A program made the position numbers and the translations under genes. Below are positions 10,995 through 23,160 of a DNA stretch of 64,000 nucleotides, one piece after another. The notes below the pieces were generated by a model. It saw nothing but the letters and a program-made list of their open reading frames with translations, had not been told where the DNA came from and did not search any database. Numbering within the stretch: position 1 is the first letter of the stretch; each line of letters opens with the position of its first letter. Source of the stretch: Benincasa hispida (taxonomy: Eukaryota > Streptophyta > Magnoliopsida > Cucurbitales > Cucurbitaceae). The DNA is taken from assembly GCF_009727055.1 (NCBI RefSeq), contig NC_052350.1:21519364-21583363 (forward strand), written 5' to 3'.

Positions 10995-12346
10995 TGACGG
11001 AAATCTTTTTCGTGTCGGTCCTAAAAGACTTCCAATAAAATAATTCTTATAATTCACCACAAACAACTTATACCAACTAGTAGTACAAATGGCAAGTCCA
11101 GGGTTGAACCACAGGGAAGCACAAAAGATTAGTTCATCGAAGCTCATTTTTAGTTAAAGTAGTAAAATGGGGTGGTTTGGTGTGAATTAGATAAGTTGAA
11201 TTGCAATAAAATAAAATGCGAGAAAATAAAAGATAGAAATGCAATTAACAGAGATGCTCTAGCCTAGAGGATGAATATCAAAATGACTCAATGTAATCTT
11301 GTTCATCGAATTATTCGAATGCAATCTTTATGGTTCTTAATTATGCCCAGCCCAATTGATTGGACATCCAACCAATGGTCCTAAATATCTAATTAGTTAA
11401 ACATGCTAGATGAATCCATACTAGACACATTTACCTAACCGCATTATGCTTTATGGCTTACGCTAGGATGAATATTTAGTTTCCATCGTCTAACTAAACT
11501 TTCAATACAGTTTTCCCTAGGTCAATAGGAACAATACTATTTGTTATATACAATAAATCGCAAGCCTATCTTACCTTTTGTTTCATTCAAGATTAACCCA
11601 TACTTTTATGCCACGTATTACAAGTCAATCTCTTAAGCATTCAATCATAAAATCCCAAGTAGTTTATCAGAAAATCAAGAGAAAATATGATTACAAAGCG
11701 ATTCAATAAAAAAGGAAACTCATAATCAAGATATAAAGATTACATTTAAATAAAACTTCAAAGATTACATAGAGTTCAATCCAACATTCTCTAAACTAGA
11801 GAAAACCCTAGAACTTACCTTCCCACGGGATGAAGAAGACAAATCTGAGCTCCATTTCAACTAATTACATGATAGAAAGGAAGAAAATTATAAGTAGGAG
11901 AGGTAAGAAGATGAAGAAATGGGCTGGAGGGCCAATTGGAGGTGATAAATCTACCCAAAAACGAAGAAGAAATGTTTTATATAGTAGTTGCAGTGTCACA
12001 ACGCTGCAATGCAATGTTACAACATTGTGAGGCCTCGCACGTGCCGCAACGCTACCCTATTTTTTAGCATTATGGAGGCTACTATCTTGTAGTGTTGTGC
12101 AATTCTCGGTTGTGTGTTGCTATGCTCCATCTAGGGGTATTTTCGTCCTTTCACATCCTTTTAAAGCCCAATTGCTCAAATTAGCTCTTAATTGGTCCAA
12201 ATTAACCCCGAACAGCTCGTAATAACTGATTCCACCTCCAAGATACTCAATACCTATAAAATCATTAAATAAACACATTAAACATAGTAGCGACCTAGAA
12301 CTAAGAAGAGAAAAATAACACAATTTTGGTGCTATTAGAGACCCCA
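10995..12346 (-). repeat. C-minus 5' LTR
   Basis: The LTR runs from TGGGGTCTC (minus, 12346) to ...CGTCA (10995), 1352 bp. It aligns with the C-plus 3' LTR 18368-19557 around the AATAGCAC start, the ACATGA/TCATGT middle and the end phrase AAAAATGAGCTT. Confidence 0.75.
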
Positions 12347-12637
12347 TTTAATTTTACTGTTCCACAAGTCTCCAGGAAATCATGAATATGTTCATGAAGG
12401 TCCTCATTCAATGTTCCTCTAAATGCACCATCTCACGCAATTTGAATTAAACCAGGCTTTAATTCGAAATTGTTTGCATTTGTCAAATTCGATTCGAGGC
12501 TGTGACACAAGAACAGTTGGCTGGAAATAATCTCCAATGGTCATCGCATTCACTTGTTTTCCCATTGTGTCAAATTCAATTCTCAAAGTCCTCCCGACTC
12601 TTCTCAATATTTGTTCGATTTCTGGATCCAATGGCAA
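12347..12637 (-). pseudogene. Element D gag, N-terminal part
   Basis: The minus-strand frame opens with MPLDPEIEQILRRVGRTLR at 12637, about 130 bp after the primer site. In a shifted frame it continues into FELKPGLIQIA, FRGTLNEDLHEHIHDFLE and CGTVKLN, a retrotransposon gag (Retrotrans_gag-like) start. It stops at 12347 where the C-minus LTR is inserted. The rest of gag is not present on the other side of C-minus. Confidence 0.7.
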
Positions 12638-12766
12638 AATATTAGATCGACGATTTTGTCGTATACATCGAATACTTTAGACAAAATAAAAATAATTAAA
12701 ATAAAATATAACCCAAATTAAGACTAACATCGTTTTCATAATATTAAACAAAAGTTATATTGTCAA

Positions 12767-12784
12767 TTTTCGGCAATGACGCCA
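12767..12784 (-). promoter_or_regulatory. Primer binding site of element D
   Basis: The minus strand reads TGGCGTCATTGCCGAAAA six bases after the LTR end. It is a tRNA-Asp-type primer site with only C-to-T and G-to-A differences from the expected complement. Confidence 0.7.
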
Positions 12785-12790
12785 AAAGCT

Positions 12791-14050
12791 TGACAGGCAC
12801 GCAAGTGTATATATCGTAGTAGTAAATCTTGAATGAGGTATCGTCCTCGAGGATTTGATTTGAAGAATTTTTTGCTAACTGTTGTTATTTATGAGCTAAT
12901 TTTATTTGGACAATCAACAATTAAGGTTCATTATTGCAATTAATTAAATCAGAAAGAAAAACCAACAATTCAATGAGATAATGGATCTAGAATATTGTTC
13001 CGCTATGAAATTCCAATCAATTATTAACAGATGAATCAATTGTTTAGATCGAATGAGCCTGGAAGTCTATAATCAGGATATACTTTTCCAAACTCGACTT
13101 GTTCTATCATAATTATACCAAATTGAATCTCTTCCACATTGAAAATCATGTCGCATTATGTTCCTTCATTTTCAAACTCCATCATTCTCTAGTCATTCTC
13201 ATGCATTATTGAATAATAGATTAATCAGTTAGTTCCAGCCAAACTTCTCTTTCTCAAATAGAAAATTCAGCATAACATACATTCGTTTAAGGATAAATCA
13301 AATATATGGGTTCACATGGAGGAATTAAAATTCAATCACCATATAATTAATTCAAACGTTAAAGTTTATTTAAGAAAACTCATAGCAATAACAACACCCT
13401 AGAATTGAGAGGCTTGGCTACTAATGTTTCTAAAAACAAAAGATTTAAAACAGAAAATCATCATGTAGGATAAGAAAGATAGAAAAATAGATGATGCAAT
13501 CTCCCTTCACCGTATTTGTGACACAATCTCGATCTCTCAAACTTTCGTTGTTGATTTCCAAATCAATCTTAGTAATGGCTTGATTCTCTAGATGTCTCTC
13601 TTTAAATTAGGTTGAAATCTTACTGAGTTGTGACTTTTTTTTTTTTGTTCAAATGGCGCAGATCTCTTTTTAACATAGTGCTCACAGTGTAATTACATTG
13701 TATAGCAGCATTGCTACATTGCATAATGAGATGGATGCAAGCATCAATCGGAAGCGTTAGGTAGTGTAGCTAGGTTCCCTTGTTTATATGATTCTTTCTT
13801 TCAATGTAATAGAGCAGCATAGTTACGCTCCAACCTTATGCTCCCCAATTGTTTGATTATGCTTTTTAGTGTAACACTATGTTCTTGAAAGGGTAATTAT
13901 GCTCAATCCAGGGGTAAAATGGTCATTTTATCCTTGAAATTTCTTACTCGATTTCCTACAATTAAACATAGACAACATTAACAATCTCAATTTAAGCATT
14001 AAACTACCTTAATTATAAGCCCAAAGAATGCACTTTTGGAGTGCATTTCA
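12791..14050 (-). repeat. Element D 5' LTR
   Basis: 1260 bp from TGAAATGCACTCC (minus, 14050) to ...CTGTCA (12791), followed by the primer site. Its first 370 bp match 6100-6496. The flanking five bases on the right are CTACT; the partner TSD lies left of the window. Confidence 0.8.
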
Positions 14051-14538
14051 CTACTTCTCTAATGATGATGATGATGTCATGCCATGCTTGCCAGTTTGTG
14101 AGACTAAGGAGGATCTCCAGCTTAAACCCGACAACATCCAGGTGATAGAGTTAGAGGTTAAAAGACCTCGTCCTATTCTAACTTTTAGTATTTCATATAT
14201 CTTTTTAATTTTTCTCCTCTAGTTCTCATGAGTCTGTTGAGTTTTTTCTTTCTTTCAACCCTTTTGGGTCATTTGAGTCTTTTGATTTTTTTTTTTCTTT
14301 TTCCCTTTTTTCCCTAATTCCAAAAACAACAAATTCAACCTGTCTAGTTCTCTCCAAAAGATTAGGAGCCTTATAGGCTTAGCAAGCTATATCAACTCAT
14401 CTAAGAAGGGACCAAAGAAATATGAGAATTTCTTTATACCTTGACAAAAGACAAGTCACGTCGATCAACCAACGTTAAAAATTTACGTTTCCTAAAGGTA
14501 GCCAGGTTTCAAATTTTACTACTTTCCTTTACTGCTTT

Positions 14539-17094
14539 TGTCACACCCCACCCCAGATTATCCTACCCAAACTAGGATGAACTGTAAACGATAGTAGCCC
14601 CCAAGCATGCAATGGAGTCTACCATCAAATTTGTCTTGAACTTAAAACTCAAGTTGAAAGAACTACATTACTTACACACTTACATAACCATGATCCTATT
14701 AAAAACTCCATGCTTGGCTACATATAACAACAAACTGATGAGTCGAATAGCAGCTTCTGTTCCTCTAATCCCCTATTGAAACTCAGAAGTAACCTGGTGG
14801 GAAAAAAATATTTTAAAAAGGTTGAGCTAAAAAATTGTCCAGTGAGTGGTGAGATTTTAGGAAAATAATTTGAGAAAATCATAATCATACTAGAGAGCGA
14901 TACAGGTTCTGTAAATTGATTTAAAACATGGGCAACTTGAAAACTTAAGAGAGTTAACAAATATAGAATATCATAAACATATTCTTGCAATCATAAGCAT
15001 AAACTGCAAATCGATATAAAACTTGAACAATTTAGAAGGTTGAGAATTATAGCATAAATTAAATCATAAGCATTCTTTTGCAAACGTGAACATGGACTTG
15101 TTAAAACCTTCACCAAACCTGTACCCAAACATGGTAATACTATATACGGAGGAGCTCGATGTATGTAGTAGAGAAACATGGTCATACTATACCTTGAGCA
15201 AGCTCCAGATGCATAGCAGAGCAAACATAGTCATACTAATTACCGAGCAACCTCAAGGTAAATAGTAGAGAAACATGGTCATACGTGCACGCATAGCAGT
15301 CCCCAAAAGGCAAACACCTCGACACACGACCCAAAGCCTATGTGTGTGCTGAAGTGGGTCTCAAATACACTATATATATCATAGCTATACTATAGAAACA
15401 TATCCACATCAGTGTAGGGGGAAATCGCCATGGGTACAACGATCTAGTGGTTTGAAAACCACTTTAATCTTAAACACATGAATTTGTTCCTTTTGAAAAT
15501 CTTGCTTTCACATATTTTGTAAATCGTTCTAAAAAGCATGTTCTTTCTTATAAAGATTTCATAACTTTAGAAATTCACATAAAACATATTTTCTCTAGAA
15601 TACTCTAAAACATAAAATTTTGCTGATAGCATGACCTTACTTGAAAATCTTGATAATCATCTTCGAAAGTCACAAGATAAATCTTCTAAATTATTTTTTA
15701 AGATAAAATCATGGAATTCGCTACATTTTCTTGAACTCGCCGATGAATTTCTAAAACTATACATAAAAATAAATTTCATGAAATCTCGTAATATTTACTG
15801 AATAATAAATTTTATAAAATAAACCACTCTCGGTTTGCCCTGAAATATCAATTCAAATGTTGAATTGATATTTGAATTAATTTCAACCCTTAATTAACTT
15901 AATCCTTGAAATAATTTAGTTTTAGTCTTAATTTCCTTCAATCTTGTGGACTATTTTTGTATTTTCATTTAAACCCATTTTCCACTTTCCTGATTAAAAG
16001 AATCACACATGCAGAGTACTTCTCTTCCCACATGTACTTTTCTTCTCTCCTCTAGTGTCACTTCTCAATTTCTTGCTCTCTCACCACATATACCAAGAAT
16101 AGCAAGTTTTCCCTCTCAACCTCTCTCTTCATGTGGAAATTTATGTTACTATTATTTTATTGTTCTTTTTCTAATATGTACTTAATTATTAACAAAGAAT
16201 AAGTTTCGAAGAGAAAATTATTTACCAACCATTTCTTGGCCTCAAATTGTTATTCTGTTCTTCTAAATTGCTTGCTTTCCTCTACAAATTCATCAATCAA
16301 TTTGTATCAATAACCATCTCAAACTCTCTATGTGATTTTGGGCCACACCCATGTCAAAAGCATATGCAATTGAAGAAAAATAGTATAGACCCAAACAATT
16401 CTATTTCAAAAATTCATTTCTTATAAAACTTACCAAAATATGTAGTCTTTATCTACCATTCTTCCAAAATCCTTCACGCCAACTTCTTGCTTGCTTTAGT
16501 TCTTCATCCATGATTTCTCCCTTTTTCTCTCTCCCCTTCATTCTCTCTAAAAACTTCCTCCATAAAATCCATCTTCTTCCCTACCTAAGCTCTTGCTCCC
16601 TTTCTTATTTCCTTTATGTTTTTCTTTCTCAAAATTTCAATTTAAAGATGTCTTATTATTTACTATTATTATTTTTTCCCACTTGCCATTACTCCATAAA
16701 CCCATCTCACATGACACATGCCACCCAAAAACCATATTTGTGAAATTTCGGCTGATTTAGTTATTATACATTTATTTGTTTGTTCTTTTTAACAAAATAG
16801 CACAAAATGACATATATGCCCTTCATACTCTTGATTTTCTCTTTTTGCCATTACTTCCAAGTCCAACCTCTCTTCTTACACATTGTTTCTACACTAATAA
16901 AAAAAATAATTTATTTTCACTATCAAATTTTCCTTTCTTCTCTTTCATTTATATGCTTATTTAATTCAATTCAAGATTTTTTTTATTTCCAATTAGCTCC
17001 CAAATCTTCCCTTTTAACAAAATAATTCAAAATAAACAACTCATTGTTTTCCAAATTTACCAAAATACCATGAGATATAAAAGTGGGTCTTACG
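14539..17094 (+). repeat. Chromovirus-type solo LTR inside C-plus
   Basis: Starts TGTCACACCCCACCCCAG and ends GTCTTACG (an ACA end with one change). Flanks are GCTTT and ACTTT, one mismatch. C-minus shows the uninterrupted sequence (about 9515-9535), confirming the insertion. Length is about 2.56 kb. TGTCACACCCC/TGTAACACCCC ends are usual for Tekay/Del-type chromovirus LTRs. The whole interval is LTR; the reading frames in 16510-17025 are shadows of T-rich sequence. Confidence 0.7.
15127..15285 (+). repeat. Tandem repeat within solo LTR, about 48-bp period
   Basis: The word AAACATGGTCATAC occurs at about 15127, 15174, 15223 and 15272 with related flanks (GTAGTAGAG / GCATAGCAGAG / AATAGTAGAG). 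Confidence 0.75.
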
Positions 17095-17898
17095 ACTTTC
17101 TGTTTAACTTCTTGTTTTTCTTTTGTATGTTTTTTTACTTGGTCTTAAAAGAAGAAGAAGATCAATCCAAGCGCGAGCCCTCTTACTTCATTCCCTGCAC
17201 GTGAATGTCATCAGGGGATGTTTTCTATTCCCTCGACTCTTTTTATTTTTGGGCTTAGATCAAAGATACATTAGGGCCAATATATCATTTTAAGTTGGTG
17301 GTGGGGTATTTGTGATGGTTTGGAGTTCTCGAGTGTTGTGCTCAGACAATGTTTGTATGTTTGAATTGCTTGATTGCACTTTTGCTTGGTTTGTTATGAT
17401 GAATAGATGATGACATGCCCTCTTTGTGATTAGACTTGTATGAGATGATGTTTGAAGAACATAATCATGATTTTTAGCCCGTTTTAAAAAAAAAAATTCT
17501 TATCTCGCATGCCTCTTTTGGTTCTTTGTCTAACAAAATTAGGTTTTGCATGCTTAGATTGGTATTATGTGGCTTATATTTTTGTTGTCACCTCGAAAGG
17601 CCTAGGTGATAGATGTTAAGTAACCAAAAGCTCACCCTAGTAATGCATGCCTAAGTTTTTTGCTAAAGTCTTATTTTGTATTGTAAAAGCCAAGTGTAGA
17701 GTAAATAAAAGAAAGTTTGTAAAAAAGAAAAGCATGTTGTAGAGGAAAAGCAAATTTGTATGTTATTTTTTAAGGGGATTACTCCTCTTTCTTGAGGTTA
17801 TCATTAACCTGGGGCAGCTATGACACCCATAGTTTTCCACTATGCAAAAGTACCCCTGAGAAACAAGTAAGCTTAGACACCTTGTTAGGAGACGTTGC

Positions 17899-17955
17899 TC
17901 ACAGTTGGATGTCTTTCGCGTAACCCGTATGGGCAAGCCAAAACGAAGGTGATGC
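17899..17955 (+). repeat. Conserved 3' noncoding motif in C-plus
   Basis: CAGTTGGATGTC, then GTAACCCGTATGG, then CAAGCCAAAACGAAGGTG: the same motif as in C-minus (reverse) and element A. Confidence 0.65.
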
Positions 17956-18334
17956 ATCTACATAAGGTCTTCTCTTTTGTGTAAAGTAAGAAATTGAGAA
18001 AAAGACAAAAATAGAATAAAAGTTTGGTTCCTTTAAGTGTGTTATTGCATTATTGAGTCTAGAAAACTTAGCTCTTGAGCTTCGAGCCAGAGTAGGGGAA
18101 AAACAAATTGAGAGCCTTATAAAATCATTTCGGCTTGTGTAGGCTTAATTAGTAGGGTTTTGGACTCATTCATACATGAATAGATTTAGGATCATTCTTA
18201 AAATGTGCTTCATTGATTGATTGTGATCAAATTTCATTTTTTATTACAAATCTTATCTTAGGAGACTATTGAGACTAGAGCAATGACCCTTATGATTGAG
18301 CAAGCATATTTTTGTGTGACTGTGTGATTCTACC

Positions 18335-18367
18335 TTGCTCGAGGACGATCAAGAATTAAGTTGGGGG
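18335..18367 (+). promoter_or_regulatory. C-plus polypurine tract and preceding hairpin
   Basis: CTTGCTCGAGGACGATCAAG forms a near-palindromic hairpin directly before AATTAAGTTGGGGG, which abuts the LTR start TGTTTAATAGCAC. Confidence 0.7.
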
Positions 18368-19557
18368 TGTTTAATAGCACTGAAAATGTGCCATCTTGCT
18401 TCGCTTAATTCAAGGTCATTACTGTGTTTAATGTGTTTATTTAGTGTTTTTACGGGTTCTTTACTGGATCGTCAGCTACTAGAATTAGCTATTGGACTTG
18501 AAATGCTTTGATTCGATCCTGCAATATTAGAACCAAGTGAATCAGCCTTTTATTTCATTCCAAAAGCACCAGATTTGGTGAGGACGTATGCCAGTAGACA
18601 TGCCTGTAGAGGGGAAGTGTCACTGAGCTACCTACCCCCTACATTGTGCAGCATAGCGTCGTGGCACTGTCGCAACTCTATAGATGCAATTCTTCATTTT
18701 AGGGCAGAGGTCATCCTCTCAATCGACTCCTAGCCAATTTTCCCCTCTTCTTACCTCTCTACTTGTATTTTTCTTCTCTACTTCTCATGTAATTAAGAAA
18801 AACATGTCGAGTTTTCTCTTCTCCATCTCCATAGGAAGGTATGACCTAGTTTTCTAGCTTAAGGGTTTTGAAACAGTGTAAATTTTGGGAGTTTTATTTG
18901 AATGTAATTTTTACATCTTGATTTTTTCTAATAGACTACTTGAGAATTCTTGGTTGAATGTTTAGGGTTAACTTTCAATATGTGACATGAAATTGTTTCT
19001 TGATCCATGAGAAGCAATAGGTTAGTTATGCTTGCATTTTTGTTATCTATAACAAAGAGTATTTCCTTATCAACCAAAAGAAAATTACATTGAATATTTA
19101 ATTAGACGGTGGAAGTCAAATGTTCATCGTAGCATAATCCCTAGAACTTAATGTGGTTGGTTAATCATGTTTAATATGGATTCATTTAAGTATGTTTAGC
19201 TAATTAGGTAATTAGGACCATTGGTTGGATTTTCAATCAATTGGGCTAGGGATAGTCAAGAATCTAAAATTACATTTAGATAATTTGATGATCAAAGTTA
19301 CATTAAGCAATTCCATTTCCTTAGGCTAGGATTCCTTGGTTAGTTGCATTTCTATCTTTTTACTTTCTTGCACTTTATTTTCTATGCATTTCCAATTATC
19401 TAATCCATACCAAACCCCTCATTTACCGCTTTAACTAAAAATGAGCTTTGAGAAACTAATTTTTAGTGCTTCCTTGTGGTTTGATCTAGACTTATCACTT
19501 GTGCTACTCAGTAGTATTAGTTGTTAGTTCGTGATTATAAATTTTATTTCATTGTCA
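18368..19557 (+). repeat. C-plus 3' LTR
   Basis: 1190 bp, TGTTTAATAG...CATTGTCA. It is inverted relative to 10995-12346 and diverged from it. It is followed by copia integrase sequence. Confidence 0.75.
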
Positions 19558-19834
19558 GAGAGAGGTTTATGACATTCATCTATTACTCGATCAAATACTA
19601 GGGTAGATATGAAGAATCAGCTGAACAACAACCAAGACCCTTTCCAAATACCTAAAGGAATGTGGAATTGTTCTACAATACATTATGTCGAGGCAAATAC
19701 AACATGAATGGTACGGCAGAAAGGAAAAATAGAATACTTAAAGATATAGTGAGAAGTATGATTAGTCATTCTTCTTTACCAAAATTTCTCTGAGGTGAGG
19801 CATTAAAGACTGCAGCATGTCCTCAATAGAGTAC
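19558..19834 (+). pseudogene. Copia-1 integrase, core to C-terminal part
   Basis: Reads FPKYLKECGIVLQYIM, then a degenerate copy of the copia segment that normally carries the catalytic Glu, then RILKDIVRSMISHSSLPKFL and EALKTAACPQ. It ends at LNR (about 19830), where the family-B element is inserted. The next codons (VPSKLVAKTPYELW) are at 26180 onward. Frame breaks are present, so it is inactive. Confidence 0.8.
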
Positions 19835-21074
19835 TGATAACACGCGTAAGTGCACACGTCGAATAATAATAAAGTTAAAAAAGGCATAAGAGATCGAGTA
19901 TCGTCCTTAGGGAATCAGATTAATATTCTTTTAGCTATTTAGAGATCGTTCCATATTTATTTAAGGGACCGACTTCAATGAAAAAACAAATTAAACTAAT
20001 CTAAGAAAGCAACAAAAATGATTGAATATGAAGATTATCAACAAAGAGACATTTTAGAAATCAAAGACATCATTGATTTAATTGCTTGACTCTTGAAGTA
20101 ATTAACACGACACCTAGATCTAGAAGTCTTTTATCCGGATCGTCCTGCTCACTTTTACTTAATCACTAATTACTAATCTCTTGAAACTAGATAATTAAGC
20201 AAATTATTATACTCTTCGTTAACAACCTCTATCGTTATTCAACTACACTCGTGTATTCAAGCTATAGTCTAACATGCATGATCTAATATAGAACTTACTC
20301 TCTCAAGCAAGATTCAAAGCATAAAAACATTCAAACATTGGTCAAACATTCAAAGGCTAGAATGGTCATGCTAGAAAGCGTAAATGTAAATTAACATTCA
20401 AGAAACAAATTGTTCTATGGTCAAACCTACATCTACCCCTAAACAATGAGAAATTCAAAAATACAAAAGGAAAGAAGAGTTGTCTGGCTTCCAATCACAT
20501 TCCCATGATGAATTTGACCCTCGAACGATCTTCGGTCACTTAAGCATCATGAAGAAACCATATTCTGCTCTAAACCCTCTCTCCAGGCCTCAAGAACTCA
20601 AAATTTCAATTAGAAGCTGGCCAAAAACCCTAGGTTAAATAGGCATGATTTTCGAAAAGTGCAGATTTTTTCAAAAAAAGAAGGAAAGTCGGACCTTTCC
20701 ATGACGCACACACAATGACGGATGACAGTCAAAGGTTTTTAATCACGCATAAAAGATGATGGACAGCAAAAATCTGCACATAAACCTCTCGAAAAAATGC
20801 GTCGAGGATAGCATTGTTGTGCTTTGCTCAACGCTATCCTTTTTCTCCACATCTTCATGTTTTCTTCTATGTTTTCTTTCCTCTTTTCAATACTTGGCTC
20901 GAATTTGACTTCATTGAGCTTATTATGGTCCTTTTTTTTTTTACTCATTTTGACATTTAATCTCTATCCCAAACATACCCTGAAAATACTGTCAAACACC
21001 ATCAAATCTAACAAGAATCATGTAAAAACTATCCTAAATCAAGAGCAAATAATGCACATTTTAGGCCTGTTTCA
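19835..21074 (-). repeat. B-minus 3' LTR
   Basis: 1240 bp, minus strand TGAAACAGGCC...GTTATCA. It is preceded on the minus strand by the tract CTAAGTTTTGGATAG and matches 36017-37307 throughout. The GC-richer patch near 20800-20850 corresponds to 36240-36300. Confidence 0.85.
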
Positions 21075-22991
21075 CTATCCAAAACTTAGAATTTTCCTAG
21101 TCTTGAGCAAAAATAGAATAAAACCAAAGGGAAGATTCTAAATAAACATGCAATTGATTCAAGCCTCAATAGTAAGAATAATATGCTAGATCCATAAGTA
21201 GAAATATTCAAGCACATCTTTTATTACAAAATTTTAAGGCCAAATCTTTTCATTCTCTGCATGTGTGTGTACAAATCATATTTAATTCAAAACTCAGAAA
21301 CCAATTTTAGATTTAGTTGAGCTTCTCCAGTTTTCTCCTATTCTAATATCATGCACCAATCTTCAAGCATCAAAGTATTCAAGAAGGTAATATATCAACT
21401 AAGGTGCCTGAAGTAACTCACTAGAGGGATCCCTAAACTTGTATTCTCTTACCTAGTGCCACTAACTTTCACACATCACTGCAAGGACTCATATCTAGTC
21501 AATTCTCAGGCATCTTAACTGATCACAACAAAGGCAATTCTTTTTACCTCTATCCATGCATACATATTAAATGTAATAATATAATTTCAGTAACTTTCGA
21601 GGACATTTCAGTAACTTTATTATGATTTCAGTAACTTACATGTAGTAATATAATTTCAGTAGCTTCTCCAGTTTTTCATGAACTTTCGAGGACGAAAGTT
21701 CTTTAAGGAGGGAAGAATGTAACACCCCGCAAATTTTTTTAGTAATAATATAATTTCAGTAACTTTATTATTTGGAATTTCAGTCATTGGTATTAGTTGG
21801 AGGGCATTTTTGGAATTTTGGACTTCAAGTGTAAGTGGGGGAATTTAATTGTTGGCGTGAAATTATTTAAATTGGAAAATTAATGGCAGGAATGAATTTT
21901 CTTTTGAAACTGAAAGGAATTTAATAGTATACAACGAAAAGGAATTAAATGTAATTATATTTACTTCCTTTTTTGTTTTATTATTATTATTGTTGTTGTT
22001 GTTGTTTTTTTATAAAAAAATCAAACCCCACCCCCCTTTTCTTTCTCACGTTCGTGAGCCAGTCCAACACTGCCCAAAGTCGCCGCGTCAGTTTCTTCTT
22101 CATGACCTCCGTCCACCACTGCTTAAGCGTTGTTCGCTTTTGCCGTCACTAGATCTATCGATTTGGGTAAGATTTTTGTCATTTGGGTTTGTTTTCGGTT
22201 GATTCTTGAATATTCATTTACTTTTGGCATCAATTGGTTGATACTCATTGTGTTTCAACTTTGGATTCAAGTTTGCAAAGGTATTGAGGTGTTGTTCAGT
22301 AAAGTTGGAGTTTGTTTTAGCGAGTTTTGGTAAGTTTTATGCTTTGATTACCCTCTTGTGGATTAATTTTGGTTGTTGAGAAATTTTAGTAAAGTCATTT
22401 GGAAGTGATTTTTGACGAAGTTACATATGGATAATTTATTTGAGACATTAGTAGTAAAGTATGTATTTGATTCAAGCTGTAATCATGTAAGCTTAATTTC
22501 AAATTATGATTAAGGGGTTGATTCAAGAATTTCATTCAAGATGAAGAAGAGTTTGGTTTGCTAATTCTTTGGGCTTAAAATTGGAAGTTTTGAAGGTGAA
22601 TTCGAATTGGACCACACCTTAGGTAAGGTTATCTGGAAATATTTTGTAATATTTGGGTGTTTGGAATTTGGCCTTAACTATTAATTTTAAAGCTTGGTTT
22701 ATGTTTGGGCTTGATTAAGGATTCAAGAATTTCACAAAGATTCAATTGTTTTTTGGTTCGACCTAATATCAAGGTAAGTAATCTTACTACTAGAACTGCC
22801 CACATGCCAGACATTAGATGTATGCTAGCATGTTAAATGAAGGTTATGGCAGAATGAAAGCATGAAAGATTGATAGTATAACATGATTAAAGTATGTTTT
22901 GTTACGAGATCCGAATTATTTATTTATGCACATAGACACTTGAATGCTAGCATGAGATGGTATGTGCTTCCATAGTTGTATTTGATCTAAT

Positions 22992-23088
22992 GATGTTGAG
23001 GTATACATGTATGTTGTAGAACCATGATGTTAAGGTATATGTGTATGTTGTAAAGCCATGATGTTGAGGTTTATATGTATGTCATAGA
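22992..23088 (+). repeat. Tandem repeat in LTR, about 33-bp period, three units
   Basis: GATGTTGAGGTATACATGTATGT and variants start at about 22992, 23025 and 23059. Confidence 0.7.
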
Positions 23089-23160
23089 TTCGTTCAGTGA
23101 TGATTATGATGTTGAGACTGTGCAAATGTCCTTACTAATTAGTTAGATGCCCATTAGATT

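Larger units (their letters stand above)
8277..12346 (-). mobile_element. C-minus: family-C LTR element lacking its 3' LTR
   Basis: This is an inverted relative of C-plus (compare 8283-9380 with 17260-18356 reversed). On the minus strand a 5' LTR (12346-10995) is followed by a tRNA-Asp-like primer site (10991-10974) and 2.7 kb of internal sequence, ending at about 8277 just before the polypurine tract. The 3' LTR is missing: internal sequence abuts D protease. On the right it interrupts the D gag frame after the residues GTVKLN. No pol is present. Confidence 0.75.
6100..14050 (-). mobile_element. Element D: Athila-related LTR element, minus strand, split by A and C-minus
   Basis: On the minus strand the order is 5' LTR (14050-12791), primer site (12784-12767), gag start (12637-12347), [inserted C-minus], protease (about 8276-7700), 3' region, polypurine tract and 3' LTR start (6496). 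The 3' LTR is cut at 6100 by element A. No RT or integrase is present between protease and the polypurine tract, so this copy is non-autonomous or internally deleted. On the right, D meets C-plus internal sequence at 14051. Confidence 0.8.
14051..19557 (+). mobile_element. C-plus: family-C LTR element, 3' part
   Basis: Internal sequence from 14051, interrupted by D on its left and by a solo LTR at 14539-17094, ends with a pre-tract hairpin, a polypurine tract and a 3' LTR to 19557. The internal part is the reverse of C-minus 8283-10050. The only coding trace is the KPDNIQVIELEVKR frame at about 14070-14220. Copia-1 integrase sequence begins right after 19557, so C-plus is inserted in Copia-1; the downstream TSD would be GAGAG (19558-19562). 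Confidence 0.75.

Noticed and set aside
16510..17025. Hydrophobic frames resembling membrane proteins
   Set aside because: They lie inside the solo LTR 14539-17094; T-rich DNA gives Phe/Leu-rich frames by chance.
17763..17957. Minus-strand frame MHHLRFGLPIRVTRKTSN
   Set aside because: It is the antisense of the conserved noncoding motif; the similar phrase in A is in different frame contexts.
20824..21141. 105-codon frame with a hydrophobic N-terminus, and its relative at 25920-26114
   Set aside because: Both are the antisense of family-B LTR starts; conservation comes from the LTR, not a protein.
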